DNA from: Amphiduros pacificus
Lineage: Eukaryota > Annelida > Polychaeta > Phyllodocida > Hesionidae
Direction: 5' to 3'
Assembly: GCA_949316495.1 (NCBI GenBank)
Contig: OX439001.1
Coordinates: forward strand, 34,959,523 to 35,023,522
Length of the DNA stretch: 64,000 nt
Shown: positions 9,314 through 20,797 of the stretch, one piece after another
Layout of the letters: the number at the start of each line of letters is the position of its first letter
How positions within the stretch are numbered: position 1 is the stretch's first letter
Notes under the pieces: model-generated
What the model saw: the letters and a program-made list of their open reading frames with translations, nothing else
What the model was told of the DNA's origin: nothing
The model's database searches: none
Position numbers and translations under genes: made by a program

Positions 9314-12300
9314 GTAAGTTTCATTTTATAATCATGTTCCCATATTGTTTCCTCTCAGTTTAACATCTATATATTCCAGATATATTCAAACATTAACATG
9401 ACAGATTTCTTTATTCTTTGTAAGAATAAGTTAAAAAAATAATGTATTAAAGAACATAATCTAAGTGAGTTCTTTTAATTTTTTCAATTGTTTGTATTGG
9501 ATTTCCATTGTTTGGCCTTTTATATTTTAAATGTTAATTTACTTCCACACAGGCATGTCCATAGCAAAGATTGCGTACAGACCCAAGGAGCATTACAGCA
9601 ATGGAGAACCAAATGTGAAGGTGAGGCTACTGCTAAGTTCATAAATATGATGAGTAAAATAACAAAATAGCAAACAGCCTTATATAATTACACAGCATTA
9701 AACAGCTTCAGTTTCAAAGACCATATAGCATTCAGTGCAAAATCTGTTATTCTTCAGTTGTCTTATTAACTGTGATTAGGCAAGGATACATATTATTACC
9801 CATTCTATATTTGTAACCTCTTAATAGAGAACTGCTTGCATCACAAGTTTGTGGGCCTGAAATGTGTTTTCTTGTGCTGAGATATATTCAAAGTTGTGAC
9901 ATAATTTTGTACACCTGTGTCTCAAGTAATTAATGTATAGTAGCTATATATTTAGGTTAAATATTGTATATACGGTAGTGTGCAAACAATCCATTGACAA
10001 AAGAATTGTAACTGACTTCATATATTTATATATTTATATATATTGTAGGAGGATGATGATATGGGGAGAATTCATCTCGTGAATATTCCCTACCGTGATA
10101 TTGATGATGTGATAAAGATTATCAAAGAGAAATGTGATTATGACAGATCGGGGTCACTGGAGGTCAAGGTCGCAGGATGGGGTCCTGGAGGAAACAAGGA
10201 GATGATGGAGAAAGAACTCAATGTCAGGTGACCAGATCTGGGATTATTTTACATTGTGTCATAAATCTTAAAATGATAGATTTAAGGAATATAATGTAGA
10301 AATCGAATATTTATAGTAATGATATTCATTCTTCTTGCAGGATGACTTTGTACTCAGAATTTGTTTGCATGTTTGACACGGTGTCAACGTTATTGAAATG
10401 CAAGCCAGCACAGGACCTGTTTGAGGAGTTGTCTTCGGAGGCAAAAGAGAAAGGTAGATTATCCAATGAAACTTAATTGATTTTATGGTTATAACATGCT
10501 GTATATGACACATGACTGACAAGTCAGATGTGTCTTATAGGGAGCTTGGAAGTCCGCTATAACCAGGGCCGCAATATAAATTTATGGCCTAATCTTATGC
10601 ATTCAAAATGTATTATATTAGGAGTTCTAATTAGGGATATATTATACATGTGCACCTTTGAGCATATACATACATATGGAAAGGAATATATGCATGTACA
10701 GTATATGAGATATGTGATATTGCGATATCAGTTAAACTTTTTGTCTCAAACTTATTAGAAAACAGTCTTCTCAAGCCGTGTATAATTCTTTTAAATTTCA
10801 AAGAATTATTTCATTTAAAATAGCACAACCAATAATTTTCATTGCTTGTTGCAATATCAAATTATTACATAGGAATATATAAAACATAAATAAAAACTGC
10901 CCTTTGTACAATAATTGTTGGATATTAACAAGGGTTCTGATGAAGTGTTCCTCATGAGGTGAGCACACGGCTCACATGAGGATGTCTGTTTTCAAGCAGC
11001 TGGGAGATGCACTATGTGGAGAAGGAACTCAGACGTGGTCCACTCAATCCTGCTCCAATCTCACCTTCCCTCTCCTTTTCACCCTCTGTGGATCAGGCTT
11101 CCTCTTCTTCAAGGTCAAATCTAGTCTTTGTATCTTGTTTTAAGTAAAATATATTTCTTGGATCTTTCATGGTAATTTTTAAAATGAGAAATGATATGAG
11201 ATCCAATATTGTCATTGCCTTATGGGGTAAATAATATCAATAATTTAAGGCAATATTTACCAATATTTGTCAATCATTGACAAGATTTCACACACAACCA
11301 CTTTTGAGTGAAATATGTCTAAAAGCAGGAGAATCTGATTCCAATGATGATTTGTGTATGAATTTACATCCCTGATAAATATACTTCTAGTTGGTGCAAT
11401 ATTTGTTGGGAACACATACTGTGAAATGTTATTAATGCTTAATGAAAAATTCAAAAATTTAAATGATAAAAATGATAAAAATTTGATTTCTGTATTACAT
11501 GATATTTCTCAAACATTCTAGCTTTTAATCAATGACCCAAAATTGGGGCCTGGCAGATATTTTTAGATTTGGAAGTATGTAGCGAATTCAGAATGTCATA
11601 TTATGTGATCAGAAATGAATAATTTCTTACTTTCTGTCTTTCCTATCCCCCCAAGTAGATTAATCGTGACACCATCTCAAAAATTCAATTTTTAAATTTT
11701 GTGTTTATTATGATACAGATGTATGAGGATGGTAAATTTGAGCTGCTGGAGATAGCTGGCCTGGGAGGTAGGGCATATCTAGGCCTCGCTGGCACCTTGG
11801 CTGAAACTCAGGTAGAGATATACTTTCTATTTATCATGATACAAGAACTCAATTCTCACCATGACAAGGGGCAATGCTGTTGATTGCTGTAGATTCTCAC
11901 CATGACAAGGGGCGATGCTGTTGATTGCTGTTGGTTCTCACCATGACAATGGGCGATGCTGTTGATTGCTGTTGGTTCTCACAATGACAAGGGGCCATGC
12001 TGTTGTTTGCTGTTGGTTCTCACCATGACAAGGGGCGATGATGTTGATTGCTGTTGGTTCTCACCATGACAAAGGGTGATGCTGTTGATTGCTGTTGGTT
12101 CTCAGAATAACAAGGGGCCATGCTGTTGATTGCTGTTGGTTCTCACATTGACAAGGGGTGATGCTGTTGATTGCTGTTGGTTCTCAGAATAACAAGGGGC
12201 CATGCTGTTGATTGCTGTTGGTTCTCACATTGACAAGGGGTGATGCTGTTGATTGCTGTAGATTCTCACCATGACAAGGGGCCATGCTGTTGATTGCTGT

Positions 12301-15300
12301 TGGTTCTCACAATGACAAGGGGCCATGCTGTTGTTTGCTGTTGGTTCTCACCATGACAAGGGGCAATGCTGTTGATTGCTGTTGGTTCTCACAATGACAA
12401 GGGGCCATGCTGTTGTTTGCTGTTGGTTCTCACCATGACAAGGGGCGATGATGTTGATTGCTGTTGGTTCTCACCATGACAAAGGGTGATGCTGTTGATT
12501 GCTCTTGGTTCTCAGAATAACAAGGGGCCATGCTGTTGATTGCTGTTGGTTCTCACCATAACAAGGGGTGATGCTGTTGATTGCTGTTGGTTCTCACCAT
12601 GACAAAGGGCGATGATGTTGATTGCTGTTGATTCTCAACATGACAAGGGGTGATGCTGTTGATTGCTGTTGGTTCTCACATTGACAAGGGGTGATGCTGT
12701 TGATTGCTGTTGGTTCTCACCATGACAAGGGGTGATGCTGTTGATTGCTGTTGATTCTCTCCATGACAAGGGATGACACTGTTGATTGCTGTTGATTCTC
12801 TCCATGACAAGAGGCGATGCTGTTGATTGCTGTTGGTTCTCACCATGACAAAGGGTGATGCTGTTGATTGCTGTTGGTTCTCAGAATAACAAGGGGCCAT
12901 GCTGTTGATTGCTGTTGGTTCTCACATTGACAAGGGGTGATGCTGTTGATTGCTGTTGGTTCTCAGAATAACAAGGGGCCATGCTGTTGATTGCTGTTGG
13001 TTCTCACATTGACAAGGGGTGATGCTGTTGATTGCTGTAGATTCTCACCATGACAAGGGGCCATGCTGTTGATTGCTGTTGGTTCTCACAATGACAAGGG
13101 GCCATGCTGTTGATTGCTGTTGGTTCTCACATTGACAAGGGGTGATGCTGTTGATTGCTGTTGGTTCTCACCATGACAAAGGGCGATGCTGTTGATTGCT
13201 GTTGGTTCTCACAATGACAAGGGGCCATGCTGTTGTTTGCTGTTGGTTCTCACCATGACAAGGGGCGATGATGTTGATTGCTGTTGGTTCTCACCATGAC
13301 AAAGGGTGATGCTGTTGATTGCTCTTGGTTCTCAGAATAACAAGGGGCCATGCTGTTGATTGCTGTTGGTTCTCACCATGACAAGGGGTGATGCTGTTGA
13401 TTGCTCTTGGTTCTCACCATGACAAAGGGCGATGATGTTGATTGCTGTTGATTCTCAACATGACAAGGGGTGATGCTGTTGATTGCTGTTGGTTCTCACA
13501 TTGACAAGGGGTGATGCTGTTGATTGCTGTTGGTTCTCACCATGACAAGGGGTGATGCTGTTGATTGCTGTTGATTCTCTCCATGACAAGGGATGACACT
13601 GTTGATTGCTGTTGACTCTCTCCATGACAAGAGGCGATGCTGTTGATTGCTGTTGGTTCTCACCATGACAAGGGGCGATGCTGTTGATTGCTGTTGGTTC
13701 TCACAATGACAAGGGGCCATGCTGTTGTTTGCTGTTGGTTCTCACCATGACAAGGGGCGATGATGTTGATTGCTGTTGGTTCTCACCATGACAAAGGGTG
13801 ATGCTGTTGATTGCTCTTGGTTCTCAGAATAACAAGGGGCCATGCTGTTGATTGCTGTTGGTTCTCACCATGACAAGGGGTGATGCTGTTGATTGCTGTT
13901 GATTCTCAACATGACAAGGGGTGATGCTGTTGATTGCTGTTGGTTCTCACATTGACAAGGGGTGATGCTGTTGATTGCTGTTGGTTCTCACCATGACAAG
14001 GGGTGATGCTGTTGATTGCTGTTGATTCTCTCCATGACAAGGGATGACACTGTTGATTGCTGTTGATTCTCTCCATGACAAGAGGCGATGCTGTTGATTG
14101 CTGTTGGTTCTCACCATGACAAAGGGTGATGCTGTTGATTGCTGTTGGTTCTCAGAATAACAAGGGGCCATGCTGTTGATTGCTGTTGGTTCTCACATTG
14201 ACAAGGGGTGATGCTGTTGATTGCTGTTGGTTCTCAGAATAACAAGGGGCCATGCTGTTGATTGCTGTTGGTTCTCACATTGACAAGGGGTGATGCTGTT
14301 GATTGCTGTAGATTCTCACCATGACAAGGGGCCATGCTGTTGATTGCTGTTGGTTCTCACAATGACAAGGGGCCATGCTGTTGATTGCTGTTGGTTCTCA
14401 CATTGACAAGGGGTGATGCTGTTGATTGCTGTTGGTTCTCACCATGACAAGGGGCGATGCTGTTGATTGCTGTTGGTTCTCACAATGACAAGGGGCCATG
14501 CTGTTGTTTGCTGTTGGTTCTCACCATGACAAGGGGCGATGATGTTGATTGCTGTTGGTTCTCACCATGACAAAGGGTGATGCTGTTGATTGCTCTTGGT
14601 TCTCAGAATAACAAGGGGCCATGCTGTTGATTGCTGTTGGTTCTCACCATGACAAGGGGTGATGCTGTTGATTGCTCTTGGTTCTCACCATGACAAAGGG
14701 CGATGATGTTGATTGCTGTTGATTCTCAACATGACAAGGGGTGATGCTGTTGATTGCTGTTGGTTCTCACATTGACAAGGGGTGATGCTGTTGATTGCTG
14801 TTGGTTCTCACCATGACAAGGGGTGATGCTGTTGATTGCTGTTGATTCTCTCCATGACAAGGGATGACACTGTTGATTGCTGTTGACTCTCTCCATGACA
14901 AGAGGCGATGCTGTTGATTGCTGTTGGTTCTCACCATGACAAGGGGCGATGCTGTTGATTGCTGTTGGTTCTCACAATGACAAGGGGCCATGCTGTTGTT
15001 TGCTGTTGGTTCTCACCATGACAAGGGGCGATGATGTTGATTGCTGTTGGTTCTCACCATGACAAAGGGTGATGCTGTTGATTGCTCTTGGTTCTCAGAA
15101 TAACAAGGGGCCATGCTGTTGATTGCTGTTGGTTCTCACCATGACAAGGGGTGATGCTGTTGATTGCTGTTGATTCTCAACATGACAAGGGGTGATGCTG
15201 TTGATTGCTGTTGGTTCTCACATTGACAAGGGGTGATGCTGTTGATTGCTGTTGGTTCTCACCATGACAAGGGGTGATGCTGTTGATTGCTGTTGATTCT

Positions 15301-17866
15301 CTCCATGACAAGGGATGACACTGTTGATTGCTGTTGATTCTCTCCATGACAAGAGGCGATGCTGTTGATTGCTGTTGATTCTCTCCATGACAGTGGGTGA
15401 TGCTGTTGATTGTTGTTGATTCTCTCCATGAAAAGGAGTGATGCTGATGAAGTCAAAACAGTTAAATTATCATTATATTGATGTCAGCATATCAGATCGA
15501 CTTTCAAGGCTTTTAACCAGTATATTGTTTTGTCCAGTTCTCCACTCATATAACCAAGAAAGGCACAGATCCATTGCTCTACCAATTGTGCTACTGCGAC
15601 TGGTCTTGAAAAGTGTAACACAAAATACAATTTTGAAAGCTCTAAATTGGGTAATTATTATACGTCTTTTTATTTGGATATTTCTTCAGAGCATATAGTT
15701 AATTGTTTCAAATTAAATGGTCTGATTGCAAATTAGATGGTCTGATTGTTTTTAGCTCTGCTGACTTCTTTGCACACATATTATAGACAAGATATTACTG
15801 AATGTCACATCAAAATTGATTTAGGATCATGTATGGAAAACTATAACCTGTTTGCTAGTTACACATCTCAGTTCATGTTATCATTTAAGTCAGCAGAGCT
15901 ATCAACCTAGTGGGTTATGTTTCATTTGTTATATAGGATTTTGAGGATATCAGAAAGTATGTCCATGATAATGATGGTAGAAGTACAGATGTTTGCGGGA
16001 GAGATTACACCAGTCCATCAGAGGAAACAGATGAAGTGAAAGACACTCTCCCTCCAGATGAGGTCATATTGCCCTTTGGTAAAGGATGGATTGCACCGAG
16101 AGGTAACTCTCCAGACTGACATGTTGTTATTTTTATCATCTTGAAATATGGACAGAACTGTATATTTATCTTGAAATATGGATATATATAGAATGTTCAT
16201 TTTTATAAAGTGCTTTTTGAGATCAAGTGAGTCAATCTCTACTAAATTATAGTAAACTTTTTGTTTTGTTTTTTTTTGTTGCTTTTTTTCTAATTATCAA
16301 AGCAAATTGAAAGATGGGACCATAGGCATCAAATAAGTTTTTCTGTCCAGTAATATAAACAATGCCATGCCCCCTTTTCAGTGGCATCATATCCCCACAT
16401 CTGGAAGACATCATTACATAATATACTAACATATGCCACATTATTATATAAGGAGTCATTAGAAAGAGGGCGTGGCATTATTGGCATATTTGATGCCTTT
16501 GGATGGGACATCCTCCTCATAGACAATTCATTTCAAAACTGGAAATAAATAACTTACAGTGGCAAAAATACATTATCATTGTCTTTCCACCCATCCAACA
16601 TCAGTTTCATATTTGAGGATCTATATGATTTTTTTATAGTAATTTTGAAAATAATTTCCCTATTCTCACATTGCCACCAGGGGACAGCACCAGATAGATT
16701 CAGTTTTGTTAGCTTCTGAGTGATGTTTATAAAGAAAATTAACGAAAAGCTTGCAATAGTGCCTCAAGTGACAATTATCACAAGATATCTAGTTATATAT
16801 ATTGGTAGAATAAATCAACTTAAACCTGTCTTTTCATAAACAGTTATTGTACAAAAATCAGTTACTTTAATTTTTTTGCAGAAAGTTTAACCCCAGGGGA
16901 CAAGGCTTACAGTATAACTCGTATCACAAGTCTGACACTAGCCCAGCAAGCCTTCATGACAGCCAAGGCATACACACTCAAAGATATTCTCTTCTGTGGA
17001 AATTTTATCACAATAGATAAGGTGCAGGACTGGGTGACTACTGAACTCTGCATGAAGAACGAGCTTCTCAAGATACAAGGGGTATGTATGATAATGTTCA
17101 TTTATGGCACAATTGTCATCCTATTTTTCATACAGATATAGTGCACATATTATTCATTACAGAAATTGATTTGGTGAATCTAAAAATAAGAATCGCAAGT
17201 AATTGATCTAAAATTAGCTATTAATTTTTTATTGTATTCAAGAAATTAACTTGAAAAATGCAAAGGGTGTGTCTATCAATATTCGTTCATGACAGTTCTC
17301 ATTTTATAGTGCATACATTGTGTATTAAAAGGAATTGATTTGGTGGTTCAAACAAAAAAGGATCACAAGTTTTTTTACTAGAATTACTGTAGCTATTACT
17401 GTTTTTATTATCTATAAAGAGGGATGTCAGAACAGTCCTTTATCTTCCGAATAGTCAAACTATTCATATCATTTTTTACGAAAGATATTTTGAAGATTTA
17501 ATAAAAAAAATATTTAAAAAAAGATTTAATAACTGTAATATATTGTGTTGTATACAATAGTTTTTCTACCTAATGTTTTCCCCAATGCAAGTCAACTTAG
17601 TGATGTTATTGGTCTTGTTAACTCCTACCAAGTCTCTCATAAATCCAAAATACTTTATTTTTTTTAAATCATATCTTTTGTACTTATTCACACACATATT
17701 TACAACAAACTCAATAGGTATCCATATTATATCTCAATAGGTATCCATATCTTTGCATTTATTGTTTCCTTTCTCCTTGCAGTTTGGCGAGGGTGTTAAC
17801 TTTCAGTTTGTGAAGAATGGAGGAAGTTTTGGTGCTCTGGGATGCTTCATGCACACTTCTCACTAA
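9235..17866 (+). CDS. divergent type II pantothenate kinase-like protein, nine exons
   Basis: Exons are 9235-9313, 9553-9620, 10049-10227, 10341-10453, 10959-11113, 11719-11811, 15937-16102, 16882-17081 and 17783-17866. Phases join throughout and give about 378 aa, close to the PANK catalytic core. Order of matches: GFGLDIG (family DIGGT phosphate loop), [28 protein letters not shown] (family GGGAYKFEKDF with the catalytic Glu), [11 protein letters not shown] (family PLLVVNIGSG), [14 protein letters not shown] (family SLGGGTFLGLCSLL), [11 protein letters not shown] (family RVVFVGNFLRV) and [10 protein letters not shown] (family EGYFGAVGAL). PANKs phosphorylate pantothenate, the first step of coenzyme A synthesis. 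Here the second Gly of the N-terminal loop is Met, the Gly triplet is GGR, and the Arg before it is not evident, so activity is doubtful, as in the pseudo-PANK part of PANK4. The exon-5 acceptor is the least certain junction. Confidence 0.82.
9553..9620 (+). CDS. PANK-like exon 2
   Basis: Follows CACACAG and ends before GTGAGG, phase 0. Encodes [20 protein letters not shown], finishing the N-terminal ATP-loop hairpin (family GGTLVKLSYF). Confidence 0.8.
10049..10227 (+). CDS. PANK-like exon 3
   Basis: After TATTGTAG and before GTGACC. Encodes [19 protein letters not shown] and [16 protein letters not shown], which align with the family's FIRFP strand and the catalytic-Glu region. Confidence 0.82.
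10341..10453 (+). CDS. PANK-like exon 4
   Basis: After CTTCTTGCAG and before GTAGAT. Encodes [19 protein letters not shown], matching the family's LDELDCLVKGLLY helix. Confidence 0.8.
10959..11113 (+). CDS. PANK-like exon 5 (acceptor uncertain)
   Basis: The frame giving [16 protein letters not shown] matches the family's YPLLVVNIGSGVSILAV. The donor GTCAAA is weak but phase-compatible. Phase from exon 4 requires an acceptor at 10957-10958, which has a poor pyrimidine tract. Alternatives at 10996 or 10999 break the frame, so a further small exon is possible. Confidence 0.6.
11719..11811 (+). CDS. PANK-like exon 6
   Basis: After TGATACAG and before GTAGAG, 31 codons, phase 0 at both ends. Encodes [19 protein letters not shown], equivalent to the family's VTGTSLGGGTFLGLCSLL. 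Confidence 0.82.
11853..15447. repeat. 41-bp minisatellite with higher-order structure, in PANK-like intron 6
   Basis: About 88 head-to-tail copies of a 41-bp unit (GTTGATTGCTGTTGGTTCTC then ACCATGACAAGGGGTGATGCT). Variant units recur in blocks: the stretch at 12676 reappears at 13947 and that at 13496 at 14767, an offset of 1271 bp = 31 units. A second offset of 779 bp = 19 units links 12181 and 12960. Open frames on the minus strand (repeated [10 protein letters not shown]) are a by-product of the repeat; since 41 is not a multiple of three, they shift frame every unit. Confidence 0.9.
15937..16102 (+). CDS. PANK-like exon 7
   Basis: After TTATATAG and before GTAACT, phase 1. Encodes [20 protein letters not shown] and an acidic linker ending FGKGWIAPR, in the place of the family's KLVRDIYGGDYERFGLPG segment. 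Confidence 0.78.
16313..16510. mobile_element. foldback MITE in PANK-like intron 7
   Basis: Inverted arms (AGGCATCAAAT near 16324, ATTTGATGCCT near 16488) enclose AATGCCATGCCCCC and GGGCGTGGCATT, meeting around CATTACATAATATAC. Shares the core of the element at 8311-8508. Confidence 0.5.
16674..16687 (+). promoter_or_regulatory. weak CTCF-like motif
   Basis: CCACCAGGGGACAG matches the CTCF core except for A in the GGC triplet. Confidence 0.25.
16882..17081 (+). CDS. PANK-like exon 8
   Basis: After TTTTTTTGCAG and before GTATGT, phase 0 at its end. Encodes the long helix and [15 protein letters not shown], equal to the family's RVVFVGNFLRVN, the most recognisable C-terminal PANK strand. Confidence 0.85.
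17783..17866 (+). CDS. PANK-like exon 9 and stop
   Basis: After CTCCTTGCAG. Encodes [20 protein letters not shown] and a short tail, then TAA at 17864-17866. Matches the family's closing EGYFGAVGALL strand-helix. Confidence 0.85.
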   Translation, partial: FGEGVNFQFVKNGGSFGALGCFMHTSH

Positions 17867-17903
17867 CAACATGCCTTGCTGAATTACTGTATATAGTATA
17901 ATA

Positions 17904-18089
<186 letters not shown>

Positions 18090-19480
18090 TGTATAACTGT
18101 GTATTAACATGTGGTAAAAGAATGTCAAATGAAATCTTTAAAAGATATCAGGGGGAAAAATGTATATGCATATATATGTGTTTAGAATATCAGGTCGTTT
18201 TGAAGTGTGGTCATTCCAGTTTGAATCAAAGTTTTACACTATCAATAGATAGCCCTTATTTACTGTTCATGAAACTCAGGGGTTGTATTTTCCAATAGAA
18301 AATGATTAAAAAAATGAAAAAAATCTTTCTAAGGTCTGAAAATATGTACATTTATAATTTGAAGTGTTGATAGTCATAATTGATAAGTTTTCTACAGTTG
18401 AAAGTTTTGGTTACTACCGGTATGTTCATCAGGGATTTTATAATGATTTTATGATGATTAACATGGTGAGAGAAAACAGGTCAGGAGAGTACTATATATA
18501 GCATTACTGCCTATTGCTGGTTCTGTATTTGTGCATTCTCAGTCTTAAGCTAATCAAGACGTTTATATCTGACTCAGTTTCACTTCAATTTCATGAGTAA
18601 CAAATGTTTCATTTTTGACAATTGATCAACATATTTTGTTTACCTTTAATGGTGCTGTGCTGTGATTTATATCACAAGCAAATTCTCTTGTAAGTGCAGA
18701 TATACATATAAGAAATGTTTAATTAGGGTTTCATATATCAAAATCAGTGCCATCATAAAAATATATTATTAGATATATTTTTTATCGTTATTAGTTGGAC
18801 CATTAAAATTGATACTGTTTTGTTGGAAATATATTTTAGTTTTGTAATGTTTACAAAAGTATTTATCAGATATTTATATTATACAAATATTTACAAAATG
18901 ACAATTTACGAATGTAAAGATGAATGTTTATAGATTGATAAAGTAAGACAAAGGAGTAAAGATTTTTGGCTGACTTTGGTGTACGAGATTGTGATCATTG
19001 TGTATTACGGCTAGTGACAGTGGGTGATATGGAAATTGTAAGAGACACAGATGTTGTAAAAACTAGTAAAAATCAATAATCTGTACTCCCATAGATAGTC
19101 TCATCTGATTGGGATTTTAATTTGTGTTCTTCGAATTTGTATTTCCTTGTTTTTCTTTGTTCTTTTTGAATGGGCATAACACAAAGTTTTATTCATATAA
19201 CAGAAACCAAGACCTTTTTCTTGGCCTTTTACTGATTTATTGTAATTTAATGAATGCATCATATTATTCTCCAAACTTCTTGCCATGGTCACTTTGTCCA
19301 AGAAAGTTTTTGGATCCATGCAGATGTCTGAAATTATAGTGACCAAATTAACTATTTATGAAATTGATAATTGGTTTTTTTTTGCAGTGATTCTTTTACA
19401 TGAAAAATTATATGATGCATAATACACAGTGTATGTTGAAACCAAAATCACAAACTTGACATTCCTGAATGCTTCACTGC

Positions 19481-19495
19481 AGTGCCCTCTAGTGA
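19481..19495 (-). promoter_or_regulatory. CTCF-like motif
   Basis: On the minus strand TCACTAGAGGGCACT, a close fit to the CTCF core. Only 36 bp separate its end from the next copy. Confidence 0.45.
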
Positions 19496-19530
19496 AGAAT
19501 ATATTTGCCACAGCCAGTTTCTTCACCAGG

Positions 19531-19544
19531 GTGCCCTCTAGTGG
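19531..19544 (-). promoter_or_regulatory. CTCF-like motif
   Basis: On the minus strand CCACTAGAGGGCAC, a full match to the core; same orientation as the copy at 19481. Confidence 0.5.
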
Positions 19545-20151
19545 AAATATTTGGGAAATATTAAATCTGACTGTCTGTGCCATATTGGACATCATTTCAC
19601 TGGTGCATTTGATAAGACTTTAAATAGCCCAAAGTGCAATACATTTTATGCTTAGTTCATTTGAACCATGATATCAGTGTAATTGTTATACATCTAAGAG
19701 AAGAGTGTATCCTTGTTAAGTATGGAAGAAATGCAGAGTTAATAAATCATGGATATTGTTATGAGACAATGACTTCTTGTTTTCTATTTCTTTTATTTAT
19801 TTACAGTATTGGAAGGACACTTTTCTTATCCCTCAACTGTGTCCATTATGTATCCCACATCTGTACTTTCTATCAAATAGTTATAAATGCACACAATTCT
19901 GTTTCAAACTGTTTGATTGAACCTCAAACAAACAGGGAATTTCTTTATTGTATTATATATTCATCTGAATCATTCTAATGATAAAATACATACTTGGGTT
20001 GCATGCAAGGTGATTGATCACCCTGTGGTTGTAGAGTTAGGAGAATTACAGCCAGTGGATTGCTCACACAATAAGATGATTGCACTCTGTTAATTAGTCA
20101 CACAATAGCCTCTCCCAAATTAGGAATCTGGGATGGTGCAAACTTTAAATT

Positions 20152-20165
20152 CCACCAGGGGGCAC
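20152..20165 (+). promoter_or_regulatory. CTCF-like motif
   Basis: CCACCAGGGGGCAC, a full match to the core, in the opposite orientation to the pair 0.6 kb upstream. Confidence 0.5.
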
Positions 20166-20730
20166 TACATATTTTATGAAGCTGATGTGATGAATTGATT
20201 TCTATTCTTAGAATTACTATTAATACTATTCTATAATAGATTTAATTTATTTCATTCCTGTTGAATATCCTTGGCAATTTTAGGCCAGAAAAATATATAG
20301 TCTAATTTCTCATAGCCACCCTTCACCCTACCCCCTCCTCCCAAAAAACATCTCACTCCCTACTTTACAAATTTGATGTTTTTTTTTCTTTCTGGTATTT
20401 AAATGGCAGGATGTTATATTCAGTACAAGGGAAATCAGTATTTAAAGTGGACATAATTTGACATCTTTGGGTATGGTATAATATTCTTTGAGGCATGGCT
20501 CAAATAGTGCATATGGTATGTTACCGTTAAGTATTTAAACTGGGATAAGAAATCCCTGATGTCGCCCCACCCCCATTTTATTATTACATTTGGGGTCCAA
20601 GTATTTACAATCATTAAATAAACAAAAAAGAATTAAATATTTCTATGAAGTTTAAGTCATTTTATTTCAAAATAAAATGTGACTATTTGGTACACAACAC
20701 TGGTGTCAAGATTGGTAAAATAAAGCAGAT

Positions 20731-20797
20731 AGATGTCAACACAGAGGTCAACACAGATGTCAACATAGAGGTCAACACAGATGTCAACATAGAGGTC
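20731..20797. repeat. short tandem repeat
   Basis: Alternating AGATGTCAACACAG and AGGTCAACACAG-type units, about five in a row. Confidence 0.7.

Noticed and set aside
11853-15447. CRISPR-like array
   Set aside because: Units are contiguous and alike throughout, without repeat/spacer alternation, and the genome is eukaryotic.
12676-15456. Minus-strand frames of about 65-74 codons with [10 protein letters not shown] repeats
   Set aside because: They are translations of the 41-bp minisatellite; the unit is not a multiple of three and the frames recur only because variant blocks recur. They lie in an intron of a supported gene.
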